From Amanita rubescens (Eukaryota > Basidiomycota > Agaricomycetes > Agaricales > Amanitaceae): a stretch of 60,728 nt of DNA. Positions 22,111 to 34,120 of this stretch are shown in pieces. Under the pieces are notes generated by a model. That model had not been told where the DNA came from. It was given only the letters and a program-made list of their open reading frames with translations, and made no database searches. The position numbers were made by a program, and so were the translations under genes. Position 1 is the first letter of the stretch, and each line of letters starts with the position of its first letter. The stretch spans positions 1 to 60,728 of the forward strand of contig WION01000312.1 in the NCBI GenBank assembly GCA_015039365.1, read 5' to 3'.

Positions 22111-23519
22111 GACTAGTTTGCAATGCCGATGGTGCAACAGAGTATGGGTGACTGGCACTGCTCTCGATACTCGTCGCAAAGGAGGCACTTGTCACATCTA
22201 TATGGGGAATTCATCTTCAGCCCACTCATTTCAGGAACGACGTACCTGGAATAGCGGTGAATATGGTGTTCATGCCCCAGTATTCCTCCACTGGGGTAGC
22301 GGTACGGTGGAGCAATTTGCTCTTTCGACTCCAAGGAAGTGATCATCGATCATCCCAGACGCCGATGCTCGCGTGAATTTGGTTGCGTTGAATCCATGCA
22401 AATTTTATTTCGAACGAGTGACGTCCGTGGTTGCCCACAGACAAGTCCCGCACGAATGAGCTTTTCCTTAATTCCAGCCTTATATTTTTCGACTGCATGT
22501 TCATCCTAAAGGAATATACATTACATAATTCTGGAACAATTCATAAAGTGCATCCGCTTACTCGCATCCACTCAGGCCTCCTTGTATGACACGAGTCCCC
22601 AGAGCATTTTTCAATAACTTGATAAGAGTGAATTTCATAATTATATGAATGACAATCAATTCAGGCCTGAGGCTTTGATTTTTAATGCCTGTTGGATAGG
22701 CATTGAAAAAGACAGCAGACCCAACATCCGTACTCTGGGCCATAAGCTATTTACGTCTCACAGTTTAGAGTAACAGTCAGACTTTTATGCTTTGGCACCG
22801 TCTCGAAACTTTCTACGACGCTGATCATGATCATCGCAGATTGGCTGCACATCGTACTCATCTATCGTACTGGATCATACTACTTACTACTATGTCATCA
22901 TTGATCTGTGTAAAAGGATTTAAACGATCTGTCCCAGATTTTTCCCGAGAAAAAGTAGGCTCGACCAGCACACAAAGATCGCAAGGTTTATTATTGAGGA
23001 AAATCTAACAAACGGACCCTGAGCCTTCCGTTTACCGCGGCACAATGTTGAAAGAGGCTCTTTCAGGTCGCGCCTGTTGACGTTGAAAGGAAGCGTGTCA
23101 GTTGCGGAAAAATAATTAATAATGTACTGTACCTAGTAACCTACCGACGTCTTGGACTACTACGTCAAAATCTATAACGGGGCATTAGCGCCAGATACGT
23201 ATCATAACGAGCGAATCCCGTACCGAGCCCTACTGATGATTAGGGTGGTCGGTTCTTTGTGATGGAATATCAGCCCCAGCTGCGTGTTACGAGGGGGGAA
23301 TGCTATCCCGTACCTGCCTCAATGAGATTTGGTTGTTGTTCAACAGAAGTTCTGCTAGGACAAAGTTAGCGTGAATTCCGAGTTACAACAAGGAAATACC
23401 GTACGCAGGGAGCTCTTGTACGTGGCGTCGACTTTGTGATGGTGGGACATTTCGCTCCCTCGGCTGCAGCAAGCTCTTTTCTATACGCATTTAAAGCATA
23501 ATGCATAACCTAGTCAAGA
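22111..23519. other. No supported gene
   Basis: Only short unconnected open frames are visible. I see no splice-linked coding, no RNA gene and no terminal repeats. Confidence 0.5.
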
Positions 23520-24938
23520 TATATATTAAATTCCAAAACGATAACGACGCATACCTTGAGGGTCTGATTGTGCAAGTCAAGACAAAGCAATACGCCTCCC
23601 AAACATCTCGTCAATTAACTCTTCTGTGTTCCACATTCCATCCATCCCTTTTCGTGCACAATCCGACTCTCGATGACTCCGTCTCGAATGGCTTTCCCGA
23701 CGATGTACTCCTCTGAGTCGAAGGTGGAGCTTGACGCAAATATCCCTAAGAGATATGACAAGGACAGGCAACGAATACCAGTCTTTATGACATTTTGGCG
23801 CAGTCTTACAATGAGGGTGTAGGTCCTGTCCGCCTCAAATTGTGCTGCGTGCTTGCGATAACGAACCACTTCGAATGGCTAATGGGAAGTATTAGTTGTG
23901 TGTGTGTGTGTATATATATGCGTTAAGAGTATGCCCACCCTTCACAATCTCAAAGGTATGCGCCGAGAGCTTTCTCGAGCACAGGATGCTAAACAGATTT
24001 CTTTCCCGGATGTCTCCCATAGGTAGTTCAACAACGACAAAGAATTTATGGACAGCCTGGTAAAAGCCAGGTGCAGCCTTTGGCGAAGGTGCGCGTCGGA
24101 TAGCTTGTTGTAGGTTGGAGTGAGCATCGCTGTAGTTGAGCTGAACGGCCTTGATCCGTCTAATGTAGTAATAAATCGCTCAAGTCGCGGATTGCCGGCA
24201 GAGGTCGGGAACGTCGTCTTCGATACCAGGTCGTTCACCTGGTCATACAAATTGTAGTGTATATACTTGCGCAAAAGGTAATTAAGGAGCGATGCCTGAG
24301 TCTCGTCGTCGTGCCGCAGCGCAGCAGTTCGCTGAGCTGACAAAAACAATCTAAGTCAATCCCCGTCAGCCATACACACTGGAATATAGCAGTGGGAGGA
24401 CTAACGGACGATCATCGGCCAAGCGAGCGCCAGGTTCAAACGCTCGTTCAACGGCATACCACACTTTCGTCGCGATCGGGTCCATTGTCCGACGATTCAG
24501 CGCCTGGATTTTCTCCATTCATGTAAGCAAGCTCAAGAGCCTTCCCGTAGGACGTCCGAGAGGACAACAGGCGGTAGATGATCAATAAACGAAGATACGT
24601 TTCGCTCTCGGGCGGTGAGCCTTGCACCGAGTTTGTAAATGCGGCTTTGGAGCTGACGGCGTCCACATCCATTGTGGGTTCTGGAAGCCATGATGACAGA
24701 GACCTTTCGTTGGGTTGTCTGCAATTTGAATATGTGAATACCTTTCCAAGACGTCAAAGAGCGGCGGACCCGGTGCATAAAGCGTGGCTCTAGATTAGCC
24801 GCTGTCCGGTCTATGAGCGTAACGTTGGCTTTCACTTCTTGTAATGGAATGGGTGGGACCGGCTCTTTTTCCTTCTTGGATTCGTCCGACGTCGAGCTTT
24901 GATTCATCTTCGGCCTTCTTCATCTCAACGTTGCCCAT
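23520..24938 (-). pseudogene. RPN3: Decayed copy of 26S proteasome regulatory subunit RPN3 (PSMD3)
   Basis: RPN3 is a PCI-domain lid subunit of the 26S proteasome. From ATG 24938 the copy shows MGNVEMKKAEDES, then in another frame the Lys/Glu-rich start and LEPRFMHRVRRSL. After that come SETYLRLLIIYRLLSSRTSY, EKIQALNRRTMDPIATKVWY and ALRHDDETQASLLNYLLRKY. Next are [74 protein letters not shown] and CLDLHNQTLK. These match the family in order, but neighbouring blocks are in different frames without room for introns: near 24890, 24508, 24175 and 23620. Substitutions such as LPMGDIRER for the usual LxMGDIPER and a shortened PCI end add to the decay. The conserved acidic C-terminal tail is not found. 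An intact RPN3 must exist elsewhere if this is not an assembly artefact. Confidence 0.85.
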
Positions 24939-25580
24939 TGTGTCAAGAGTGTGAAGATGTCGGCTTTGGGCGCAACAAGATATCGTAGGCAATGCCAAAT
25001 CCGTGCTATACCAATCAGCATTACTAACTAATTGATTACAAAATGAAACGTACTGTCGATTCTTATCCCTATGCAACCGTCTGCTGGACAGGTTGGCAAA
25101 GGACGAGGCGGGCGGGCGGACTGTTGTTCCATATACGGGACTAGAAGCAGGCGGCATGGCGCTAGTACAGGGTGACATGCATGCGTCATGACTTCTGGGT
25201 AGTGAATGACGACGGTGGCGGTGGTGCTTGTTGGAGGGCATATGGACAAGATGGGGGAGTGGATGTGGCCGAGGGATAAACACTGGCTGTTGACAAGGAG
25301 ATAAGGGGATGGTTCGGAGTTACGGCTTTAGTACCAGCCGAATCGGGTCTTGCCATTTCTTGGTTCTCAGCCGCTGTTGGTCTTGAGAGTCGTCTCGTCG
25401 GCAGTCAGCAAGATGGCAAATGCGTGCGTTAGCTGAGGCCGCGTCTCGCGTCTCGCCGTGATGTTCGTCGGTGCCAGGGAAGAGACCGAATCTTTACGGG
25501 CTGCGGGGCAAGAGCGAGTGCGGCCTGCCAGGGAACAGACGCCTTGCGGCTGCCTTGTGTCTGCCTTGTGTCTTGCCTCC
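24939..25580. other. Region between RPN3 copy and NACHT-WD40 gene
   Basis: No gene is supported. It holds a short repeat at 25441-25495 (gtctcgcgtctcgccg ... ccagggaagagaccga) related to one at 34254-34320, and the presumed promoter of the NACHT-WD40 gene. Confidence 0.5.
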
Positions 25581-28500
25581 ATGGACGAGCCCACTACAGC
25601 AAAGAAATTGGGTGGATACATAGCAAATTTCCTTCGTTGGATCAAGGTCTCGCATCAGGGTACGTACTGCCTACCTCAAAGATGTAGCAAACTCAGCCCA
25701 CCATCCAGACCCTATCACCCAGCCTGTAAGATCTCCTTCACCAAGCGTTTCGGAGCCGTTGGGTCAAGGTGAGATTACAATACGCCAAATCTTCGCATCT
25801 TCGATTCCTACTCAAAATCGACAACCAAAGACATACTCGTAGTCGCTGGGACCGGTATAAAAATATTGCTCAAGAAGGTCGAGGGATGTCTCGATGGAAC
25901 TCTGGCAAGGGCGCCCGTTGCCGCTGTTAACGCTATCATCGCCATAAAAGATGTACATTCAGTCTCAGTGGACCACACACTTACTGATTCTCTGCTTCAG
26001 GCGGTTAAAGACAACAGGGGCGCAATCGAAAAACTCATCATTCAGACTGCCGAAAGACTCCTCGCTGTGGATGAAGCCGTGGGCCAAGGTATCCCTGACT
26101 CCGCAAAGCCACGAATGAAGGCCTTCGCCGGGTAAGCCATTCGCTTGCCAAAGTCAGAGGCAATAACCAATGTGCTTGCAGGATCCTTCGGGAAGGAATC
26201 GGCAGGCTAGAGAAAATGGCGTCGAAAGGGACATTTAGACGGGTATTGGAGAACGAAGCAGACAAGGGAGCTATAGAGGACATATTCAAAGAGATTGATC
26301 AGGCTACGAAGACTTTCCAGGTAATGCTAACTTCCTATCAGATTACCAACTTGCTCATCCGTCGCATCCAGCTCGATATTGCCTGGTTCATCGAGAGGCA
26401 GGTGAACGTTATACTCTCTGAGATCAAGGTAAACATCAAAATATTTTACTAGAACCAGCACTGATCATCCATCAGCTAATGAAGCTTGAGCGTCTTCGCG
26501 CTCTGAAGGCGCCCTACAACGCTGACTTGGGGGCTGGGGCGACCGTGACCCGCGAACCATGCACAAACGAAACCCGCGAGGATATTCTAAAGGATATAAA
26601 GGCCTGGGCCAGCTCTGCGGACGGCCCACCTGTCTTCTGGCTGACCGGCCCAGCTGGCTCCGGCAAGACGACCATCGCATATACCATTGCCCAATACTTT
26701 GACGGGCTTGAGAGCAAGGAACGCACCGTCTTGGGCGGGAGCTTTTTTTGCTCCCGCCAATTTGAAGAGACAAGACGACAAATCCATATTATTCCCACGC
26801 TTGTATACCAACTGGCTGGAAAGTCGAGACCGTACGCCCACGCTTTGCATGAATCAGACAAGTTTGACTCGGTCGACAAGTTAACCAAGCAGATGGAGGA
26901 CCTCTTTGTTGGTCCATGGCGGCAGTCCGAACCCCGACATCATACGGAGCTCCAACCTTACCTCATCATCATTGATGCATTGGACGAGATCGAGGCCCAT
27001 GGAGGGTCCCAGTTTCTTCAAGGCATAATCGAGACAATCAACCGACGTCCCCTACGAGGACTCAAGTTTCTTGTCACAAGCCGACCAAACCCTCGTGTCG
27101 TCGAACTCTGCAAGCACAAGCCCTTCTCGTCCAAAGCTGTGTATTGCCTGCAAGATGTGCCGATTGAGCATGTAAGATCTGACATCACCAAGTACCTGCA
27201 TGTGAAGCTTCCGAACTTCTCGGGTAGGCCAGAGCTGAAGACCATGGCACAGCTGGCGGACGGTCTTTTTATTTCCGCCGCAACCATTGTGCGGTATTTG
27301 ACACCACATCAGGGGATCACAGTAGAGGAGCAGTGCAGGCTACTGAGCAAGCTACATGTCCAACGATCATTTTCAGCGAGTGGTGCACAGCGACCATTAC
27401 TGATTGACGAACTATACCAGCAAATCCTGCGTGATGCATTTTCTGGCCTTCACGGCGACCTCTTCAACTCTCGTCTGCGCATCCTCCATACCTTCCTCTG
27501 TACATTTGAACGCACATCGACATCTGTTGCTGCAGCCCTCCTCTCTGAATCTGATACAATTGCGATCGCTGTCTTGAATGAACTTTACCCAGTTCTCTAT
27601 TGCAAAGATGGCCGGGTGCTTTGGTACCATGCATCATTTCCCGACTTCATCTTCAGTCAGACACGATCAACATTCGACCTGGACGGTCATTGGATTTCCA
27701 TGTCAATTGACAAGGCCCACCACCATGCTCTTCTCACAAAACGTTGCTTTGATGTGATGAAGTCGCTGCGTTTCAATATCGGTGACATCCCATCGTCGTT
27801 TGTACTCGATGCTAACGACCCAAAGCTGACGAAACGGGTTGACACCAATATCTCAGCCATCCTGAGGTACGCCTCTTGGTACTGGGCTCATCATTTGGCC
27901 GAGACCGATGAAACGAACGCCGATGGCAGGGATCTTGGTGATTGTATCACAGATTTCCTCCGTATCCGCGTTCTCTTCTGGATAGAGGTCATGAACCTAC
28001 TTGGATCCAGCGGTCAGTGTACCTCAATGCTTCAACGTGCTCGCGAGTGGGTCTTGAAGGTAAGAATATTGTCACTTCGGATGCACAGTTTCTAACGCTG
28101 GTAAGTAAGAACACGAACAGGGAATCCGAGCTTGCTGCCAACATTGCTGAAGCAGCCAATTTCGCTACTTACTTCACTGCAAATCCACCGGCATTGTCTA
28201 CACCGCACCTGTACATCTCAGCATTGGCGACCTGGTCAACGGGGTCCACTCTCTCTCAACAGTGGAGAGAGCAGTTCCCTCACATCCCTTCCTTCACTCA
28301 TAGGAAGGTCAATGGTGTGCCACTGATGGATATACATTCCGGAAGTCCCAATTATTCCGTCGCCTTCTCCCCTGATGGTACGCGCATCGTCTCTGGCTCA
28401 GATGACAAGTTAGTGCGGGTGTGGGATGCCTCAACTGGGGCTGAGCTCAAGGTGCTCCGTGGCCACACCGACGGCATTAATTCTGTCGCCTTCTCTCCTG

Positions 28501-30374
28501 ATGGCACGCGTATCGTCTCCGGCTCATATGACAAGTCAGTGCGGGTGTGGGATGCCTCAACTGGTGGTGAGCTGAAGGTGCTCCATGGCCACATCCACTA
28601 CGTCTTTTCCGTCGCCTTCTCCACTGATGGCACGCGCATCATCTCCGGCGCAGACGACAACTCAATACGGTTGTGGGATGCCTCGACTGGGGCTGAGCTG
28701 AAGGTGCTCCATGGCCACACCCAGTTCGTCAGTTCTGTCGCCTTCTCCCCTGATGGAACGTGCATCGTCTCTGGCTCACGTGATCAGTCAGTGTTGGTGT
28801 GGGATGCCTCAACTGGGGCTGAACTGAAGGTGCTCCGTGGCCACACCCACGGGGTCAGTTCTGTCGCCTTCTCCCTTGATGGCACGCGCATTGTCTCTGG
28901 CTCACATGACAAGTCAGTGCGGGTGTGGGATGCCTCGACTGGCAGTGAGCTGAAGGTGCTCCGTGGCCACACCGAGGACGTTAATTCCGTCGCCTTCTCT
29001 CTTGATGGCACGCGCATTGTCTCTGGCTCAGATGACCATTCAGTACGGGTGTGGGATGCCTCAACTGGGGCTGAGCTGAAGGCGCTCCGTGGCCACACCA
29101 GGCCGGTCAAATCTGTCTCCTTCTCCCCTGATGACACGCGCATCGTCTCTGGCTCATATGATGAGTCAGTGCGGGTGTGGGATGCCTTGACTGGGGCTGA
29201 GCTGAAGCCACCCAACGGCCACGCCAATTTTGTCTCTTCTGTCGCCTTCTCCCCTGATGGCAAACGCATCGTCTCTGGCTCAAATGATACGTCAGTGCGG
29301 ATGTGGGATGCCTCAACTGGGGCTGAACTGAAGGTGCTCCGTGGCCACAACTGGAAAATCAATTCCGTCGCCTTCTCCCCGGATGGCACGTGGATCATCT
29401 CTGGCTCAAATGAACGGTCGGGGGTGTGGGATGCCTCAACGGGCGCTGTGCTGAAGGTGCTCCATGGCCACACCGGGTTTGTCCATTCCGTCGCCTTCTC
29501 CACTGATGGCATGCGCATCATCTCCGGCGCAGACGACAACTCAATACGGTTGTGGGATGCCTCGACTGGGGCTGAGCTGAAGGTGCTCAATGGCCATGCC
29601 GGGCACGTCTATTCCGTTTCCTTCTCCCCTGATGCCACGTGGATCGTCTCTGGCTCGTATGACAAGTCAGTGCGGGTGTGGGATGCCTCAACTGGGGCTG
29701 AGCTGAAGGTGCTCAGTGGCCACACCTGTAATGTCAATTCCGTCGCCTTCTCCCCTGATGGCAGACGCATCGTCTCTGGCTCACATGACAACTCAGTGCG
29801 GGTGTGGGATGCCTCAACTGGGTTTGAGCTGAAGGCGCTCAATGGCCACATTGGTTCCGTCATGTCCGTCGCCTTCTCCCCTGATGGCACTCGCATCGTC
29901 TCTGGCTCATATGACAACTCAGTGCGGGTGTGGGATGCCTCAACTGGGGCTGAGCTGAAGGTGCTCAATGGCCACACCGGGCCGGTCAAATCTGTCTCCT
30001 TCTCCCCTGACGGCACGCGCATCGTCTCTGGCTCATATGACAAGTCAGTGCGCGTGTGGGATGCCTCAACTGAGGCTGAGCGGCCTGAGCCTGTGGTGCC
30101 AAGTTTTGACACACATTCAGTCAATTCCACCTGTATTACATTAGATGAAGAATCTGCACGGTTGTCCATTGTAGGCCGTGCTTACCCCGCTTGGACCAGT
30201 AATACCCAAACACACTGGATCCTTTCAGCCCCTGGAGGTTATCCGCTAATGTGGGTGCCGGAGCTGGCTTATCCATACAGCGTCATCGTCATTTCCTGCG
30301 AAGGGTCTAACTTTATTAACTTCCAAGGTTGCAAGATTGGTCATGATTGGGCTGGTTGTTACATACCTAGCTAA
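25581..30374 (+). CDS. NACHT-WD40 (NWD) NLR-like protein
   Basis: This is a STAND-type NTPase of the fungal NLR-like class. I start at ATG 25581 (MDEPTTAKKLGGYIANFLRW). Exons then link as SEPLGQ-DILVVAGTGIKILL (around 25768/25831), the helical N-terminal domain, and LDIAWFIERQ. The NACHT domain has Walker A GPAGSGKTT (around 26650) and Walker B YLIIIDALDE (around 26960); LVTSRPNPR (around 27070) is the sensor-1-like segment. A 50-nt intron (28060-28109, branch tctaacg) leads to ELAANIAEAANFATYF and 14 WD40 repeats (28349-30080). A unique C-terminal segment of about 95 residues ends at TAA 30372-30374. Fourteen repeats would make two seven-bladed propellers. The first intron (25660-25696) is only 37 nt by my reading and uncertain. 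Relatives such as HET-E/HET-D control allorecognition; a similar role here is inference. Confidence 0.88.
28349..30080 (+). repeat. 14 near-identical WD40 repeats (about 126 bp each)
   Basis: Each unit encodes about 42 residues around SVAFSPDGTRIVSGS...VRVWDASTGAELKVL.GH. Most differences fall in a few positions, such as the residues after GH and after SGS. Long stretches are the same at DNA level, e.g. repeats 3 and 10 (FSTDGMRIISGADDNSIRLW type). One repeat (around 29400) is shortened to SGSNERSGVWD. Confidence 0.95.
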
Positions 30375-30796
30375 GCATTGTAGTTTGTAAATCTCCTGTA
30401 TACATATATGTGATTAATAACTTTCATATGTAAGCCAAGCGGTCAGGCCTTCAGGAGTCATTAATTGCAATCACTTCTCACCTCTTCGACGAAAGAGGGC
30501 TTTTACGGCATATGTACAACTTATGGACTTCACTTACTAACGAGTCAGGATCGGAATGCCTTGATCTTAGAATATGAACCACGTTCCAGGAGCAACTCAT
30601 AGGAAGGCTATAGCTACTTCAACGGCGATAGCGACATTGCGAACACCAAAATCAGTCTAGCCAATCTAGGAGATCATTGAAGGGGCTTCAGGAGCGTCGA
30701 TGGTTGCTACTGGACAACACAATCTTTCTATTACTACGTCTCCTTTCTCTTCTCCCCTTCTTCTCTGAGCCTTCTGTCCCGTCTTCGCTTGACATC
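30375..30796. other. Convergent intergenic region
   Basis: It lies between the 3' ends of the NACHT-WD40 gene and prefoldin 3. No gene; the last ~60 bases are the former C-terminal codons of prefoldin 3. Confidence 0.6.
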
Positions 30797-31583
30797 CTAG
30801 TTATACACTCGTGCTGTGTTCACTTCCATTATCGTCAGCTGTTCTCTTAGGAACTCGAGATCTTCGATTGTATTGTCCAACGTGCTTTGCGCTATTTCCA
30901 GTTTTGATTTCAGAAGAGCAGTGGCCGCGGGTATTTTGTATGATAGCATGACATTTGCCTATAATCCAAGTCAATCGTGGGGTAAGTCTGATGGGTGATG
31001 GTAGGACGAACCCCAAGCCACAAATATACGGTGTCCGAATCTTCCAACTCGGCTTCCGCATACAATGTATCGTTCAGTTCAAACGTCGTTTTGATCGGCT
31101 TGGACGGGCCTTCCTCTTCCTCTTCGAGCTCGTCCAATTCCTCGTCACTTCCAGAGGAAGCACTCTTGCCTTCCTGTTAACCTGCAATTAAGAAAATTTG
31201 GTAGCGATGAATGAATCACGCATACCCTTCTCTCCTGAAGGTGTTCCACCATATCCAAGGTCTTCTTGATATCCGGAATTTTCTCCTCGAGACTCTGGCG
31301 CCGCTGCGTCAGGTTACTATCCATGTACCTGTATTCGCTGTGCTTTCATAGACTAAGCATCAACATGTATTTTGATACATAAACGCATACGCCAATGCGT
31401 CTTGGAAGGCTCTCAACGTCCCCTCGACGTCAGCGTCGGGACCCACGTATTGATCGACATCGGCCTAAGCAACTCAAAGTCAGTATTTCAACATCTGATA
31501 TTTCGATATACGCATACAATAAATGGGGCTTTAGGAATACCCCTTGGGTTCTTTTCTTCTGTGAAAACGGATTTTGTAAACAT
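30797..31583 (-). CDS. PAC10: Prefoldin subunit 3 (VBP1/PAC10 type), with a nonsense codon near the C-terminus
   Basis: Prefoldin 3 is an alpha-class subunit of the hexameric co-chaperone that hands actin and tubulin to CCT. From ATG 31583 the exons read MFTKSVFTEEKNPRGIPKAP, ADVDQYVGPDADVEGTLRAF, YRYMDSNLTQRRQSLEEKIP, IKKTLDMVEHLQERR, an acidic insert (SASSGSDEELDELEEEEEG), then FELNDTLYAEAELEDSDTVY and LWLG. The last exon is NVMLSYKIPAATALLKSKLE through FLREQLTIMEVNTARVYN. Introns are canonical (e.g. exon 1 ends 31518). The family motif VYNWDVKRRR is VYN, TAG, DVKRRR here: TGG became TAG at 30797-30799, and the old frame stays open for about 20 further codons. The lost tail is the end of the second coiled-coil helix, so the product may be weakened or still work. 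Confidence 0.85.
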
Positions 31584-31777
31584 TTCGTTGAAAGCGGCCC
31601 TTGAAGCAAAGCGAGCTGGACGACAATCGAGTACGTCGGCATCGTCCAAAGCGGAGTTTGTAGTTGGAATATGTCAAAGAGGTAAAGTCGCCTTCAAAGA
31701 TTTTTTTCTTTCTCAAGTTCGTATTCTTCGCTGTTTTTTTTGTCGACTGTCGCTCATGCGCATACAGCTTGGACGGC

Positions 31778-32631
31778 ATGTCCCGTCTTCTTGTCAAAAG
31801 TCTACCCTCATATGTTACACCTGCTCGTCTCAAGGAACACTTTGAACAGCAAAAAGGGCCTGGGGGTATCCTTACTGACGTCAAAGTCGCACACAAGAGG
31901 GACGGTACATCACGCCGATTTGATTTCATAGGGTACAAGACGGAAAAAGAGCCGAATGCAGCCAAAGAGTGGTTCGACCGAACGTTCCTTGATTCATCAA
32001 GAATCAGTGTTGAGATTGTCGAGGTACGTTTTTTTGTGCTTTAGTCCTCACTTCATAATGATAGCTTTGCCATTAACGTAGGGCGTCAAGAGCGCACCGG
32101 CCCCCCGGCCCAATAAACGACGGCGCTTGGGACCGTCGCCAAACGATGCTGAGCAGGCGGAAGTGACGTCCGAGAAAAGCAAGGTTTCGGGGAAAGACAT
32201 CAAACAGGACGTAGAACGGGATGAATTTATGAAAATTATGAAACCGCGGACGAACAAAGGTCCATCATGGGCGAATGAAGATCCCCAAGCACCAGAGGCA
32301 GAGACCAAGGTCGAAGAACATACGGAAGAAGATGTCTCAAGCAAAGGCATATCTGATCTTGATTAGTTGAAGAAGCATACGTCAAAGAATGTAGACAAGG
32401 TGGATAAAATTTTTGAACAATCTGATGACGAAGATGAAGAGGTATGGTCCCTGCGTTTTGACTATTTGGTAGCTCACAGACTTCTAGAAAGATGTTACCG
32501 AGCCCGATCCTCCAAAGGATCCAACGAAAGAAACAATATTGCAAACTTCACGTCTATTCCTGCGGAACCTAGCCTTTAGCTGCACAGAATCTGATCTCGT
32601 AGAGTTATTCAAGCTGTTTGGTGGAAAATAA
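31778..32631 (+). pseudogene. MRD1: 5' fragment of multiple RNA-binding domain protein MRD1 (RBM19)
   Basis: MRD1 carries five or six RRMs and is needed for 35S pre-rRNA processing in the nucleolus. From ATG 31778 the first RRM is complete (MSRLLVKSLPSYVTPARLKE, FDFIGYKTEKEPNAAKEWF) and is followed by an intron (around 32023-32081). The linker then holds RPNKRRRLGPSPNDAEQ, FMKIMKPRTNKGPSWANED and ISDLD. A TAG at 32364-32366 stands where the family has Trp (ISDxxWLK). The frame continues KKHTSKNVDKVDKIFEQSDD, splices near 32443-32490, and starts RRM2 (TSRLFLRNLAFSCTESDLVE, LFKLFGGK). It then ends at TAA 32629-32631 with the rest missing. So both a nonsense change and a 3' truncation are present. 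The start lies 195 bp from prefoldin 3, head to head. Confidence 0.88.
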
Positions 32632-32639
32632 CATACAAC

Positions 32640-34120
32640 ACTACATCCCACAGTGGGCACGGTCTCGCGTCTCGCCATTCTCGAGTTCAGACATGAGAGT
32701 TGATGGCATGGTACGCGAGGAATGGTGGCGCGACACGCGTTGGTGAAGGGCAGTGACTACGAAGTGAAGATGATTAGAAAACGATTGAAAAATAAATAAA
32801 TAAAAGAAAAACATACCGTTGTGGTACATTTCAGCGGTCGGCACCGAGGATGACCGATGACGTGGCACATAGATGGCATCTGTTGTCGAGGGGAGTTGGT
32901 GAAGAGTGGTGACCACAAAGTGAAGATGATTAGAAAACAATTTAACATATGAAAAAGTAAGGCGAAAAACGTACCGTTGTGGTACATTTCAGCAGCCAGT
33001 GTCGAGGATGATCGGAGACCAATGTCGTGGCATACTGATGACATCCGTAGTCGATGGGAGTGTTGGTGGTTTGACGCGCGCTGCTGAAAACGGTGTGGCA
33101 CGAAGCAGTAAGCAAACAATTGAACAAAGAAAGAGAAACGTACCATTGCGGTACATTTCACATGATGTCGCACATCGACATCTGTTGTCCAAGCTGAGCC
33201 TACTAGTAGCCTTCGAAATGACACAAATAGAAGCGAGAACGCATTGAGCATTTGCTTCCTCAATTTTCCACATGCCCTGTGCGTGGGATGAGAATTCTTG
33301 ATGACGGGTTGCGAGTGTCTCGCGTATCGCCTGGACGTATTGGCACAAATTCCACGATAGGCGGGAAATGCCCCAATCGGGTTTCACCATCGCTTTGGGC
33401 GGGAGTTGCCGTGTGTGGAGTAAATTGGTATCGTCACCCTCCGAAAAGGAGCACTGTTGGGGTGTAGAGGGATCATGGGTGGATGTAAAGCGTTCCATGT
33501 AGCGATATTGGTATTTTTCCCAAAAGAAGATGTCGCAAAAAGGAGACGTTCACGGGCGAGCCTCTCCTTTTTTGGAAACAAGCTAAGCAGATAGTAGGAG
33601 GGGGGGAGATGGGTTACGCATAGTTGGAAGAGGTTTTTGGTGGCTAGGATTGGGTATAGAGGGATTCCTGCGTAGTTGTAAGAGTCGTCGGGAAGCAGGA
33701 TTTGGCATGTTGGAGTATAAAGGTTCACAGATGGACGTAGAGGGGTTTCATGCGGTGAGTACGAAAGTTGAGGCAGGATAGTCATGAAACATAGCTGGTC
33801 AGCACAATTGAACGGTTTAGAGAGGGAACACATACCTTGTGTAGGTGCTATGTCGACACGAGAGAGCAGAAGAGAGTGACAGAGCTGAGAGAAGACGACC
33901 AGATTTGGGGAGGCAGAGGACACAGCAACTGAGGGAATAATCCATATCGGTCGCGTCTTCTTTATTGGCACCGGGAATGTTGACATCTTTGTCTTCTTCG
34001 TCAGAGTGGAAATATCTGTATTGATAGGAATCGTCATCATCAACATCACGAAAGTACGAGACAGACTCTACATACTCGGTATCGTCTTGATCTTTTGTTA
34101 AATGGGAAGTTAAGAGGGTG
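32640..34120 (-). CDS. Possible multi-exon hypothetical gene with repeated short exons
   Basis: Read leftward, an acidic, Asp-rich segment (VSYFRDVDDDDSYQYRYFHS, DEEDKDVNIPG) begins near 34080. A later open stretch (MVKPDWGISRLSWNLCQYVQ, AIRETLATRHQEFSSHAQG) lies around 33390-33270. It is followed by three short exon-like blocks in the tandem units, each bounded by an acag acceptor-like and gtacgt/gtatgt donor-like site (e.g. exon around 32826-32888). I cannot tie the frames together, and no family is recognised. It may be a degraded gene. Confidence 0.25.
32740..33170. repeat. Three imperfect ~160-bp tandem units
   Basis: The segment g(t/c)ggtacatttca with its flanks recurs at about 32820, 32980 and 33148. 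Each unit also has gaagatgattagaaaac or a related A-rich stretch, and an acgtac/acatac word that on the minus strand is a splice-donor-like gtacgt/gtatgt. Confidence 0.75.

Noticed and set aside
28060..28088. 29-nt intron in the NACHT-WD40 gene
   Set aside because: It is too short. The longer reading, 28060-28109 with a CTAAC branch point, keeps the frame and fits the other introns.
28784..29590. 268-codon antisense open frame across the WD40 repeats
   Set aside because: It is the shadow of the repeated sense codons. The sense strand has clear WD40 structure and splice-linked neighbours.
33384..34049. 221-codon minus-strand open frame as a single-exon protein
   Set aside because: The composition is unconvincing. 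The acidic frame beside it (VDDDDSYQYRYFHS) looks more like coding sequence, so I kept only a low-confidence multi-exon call.
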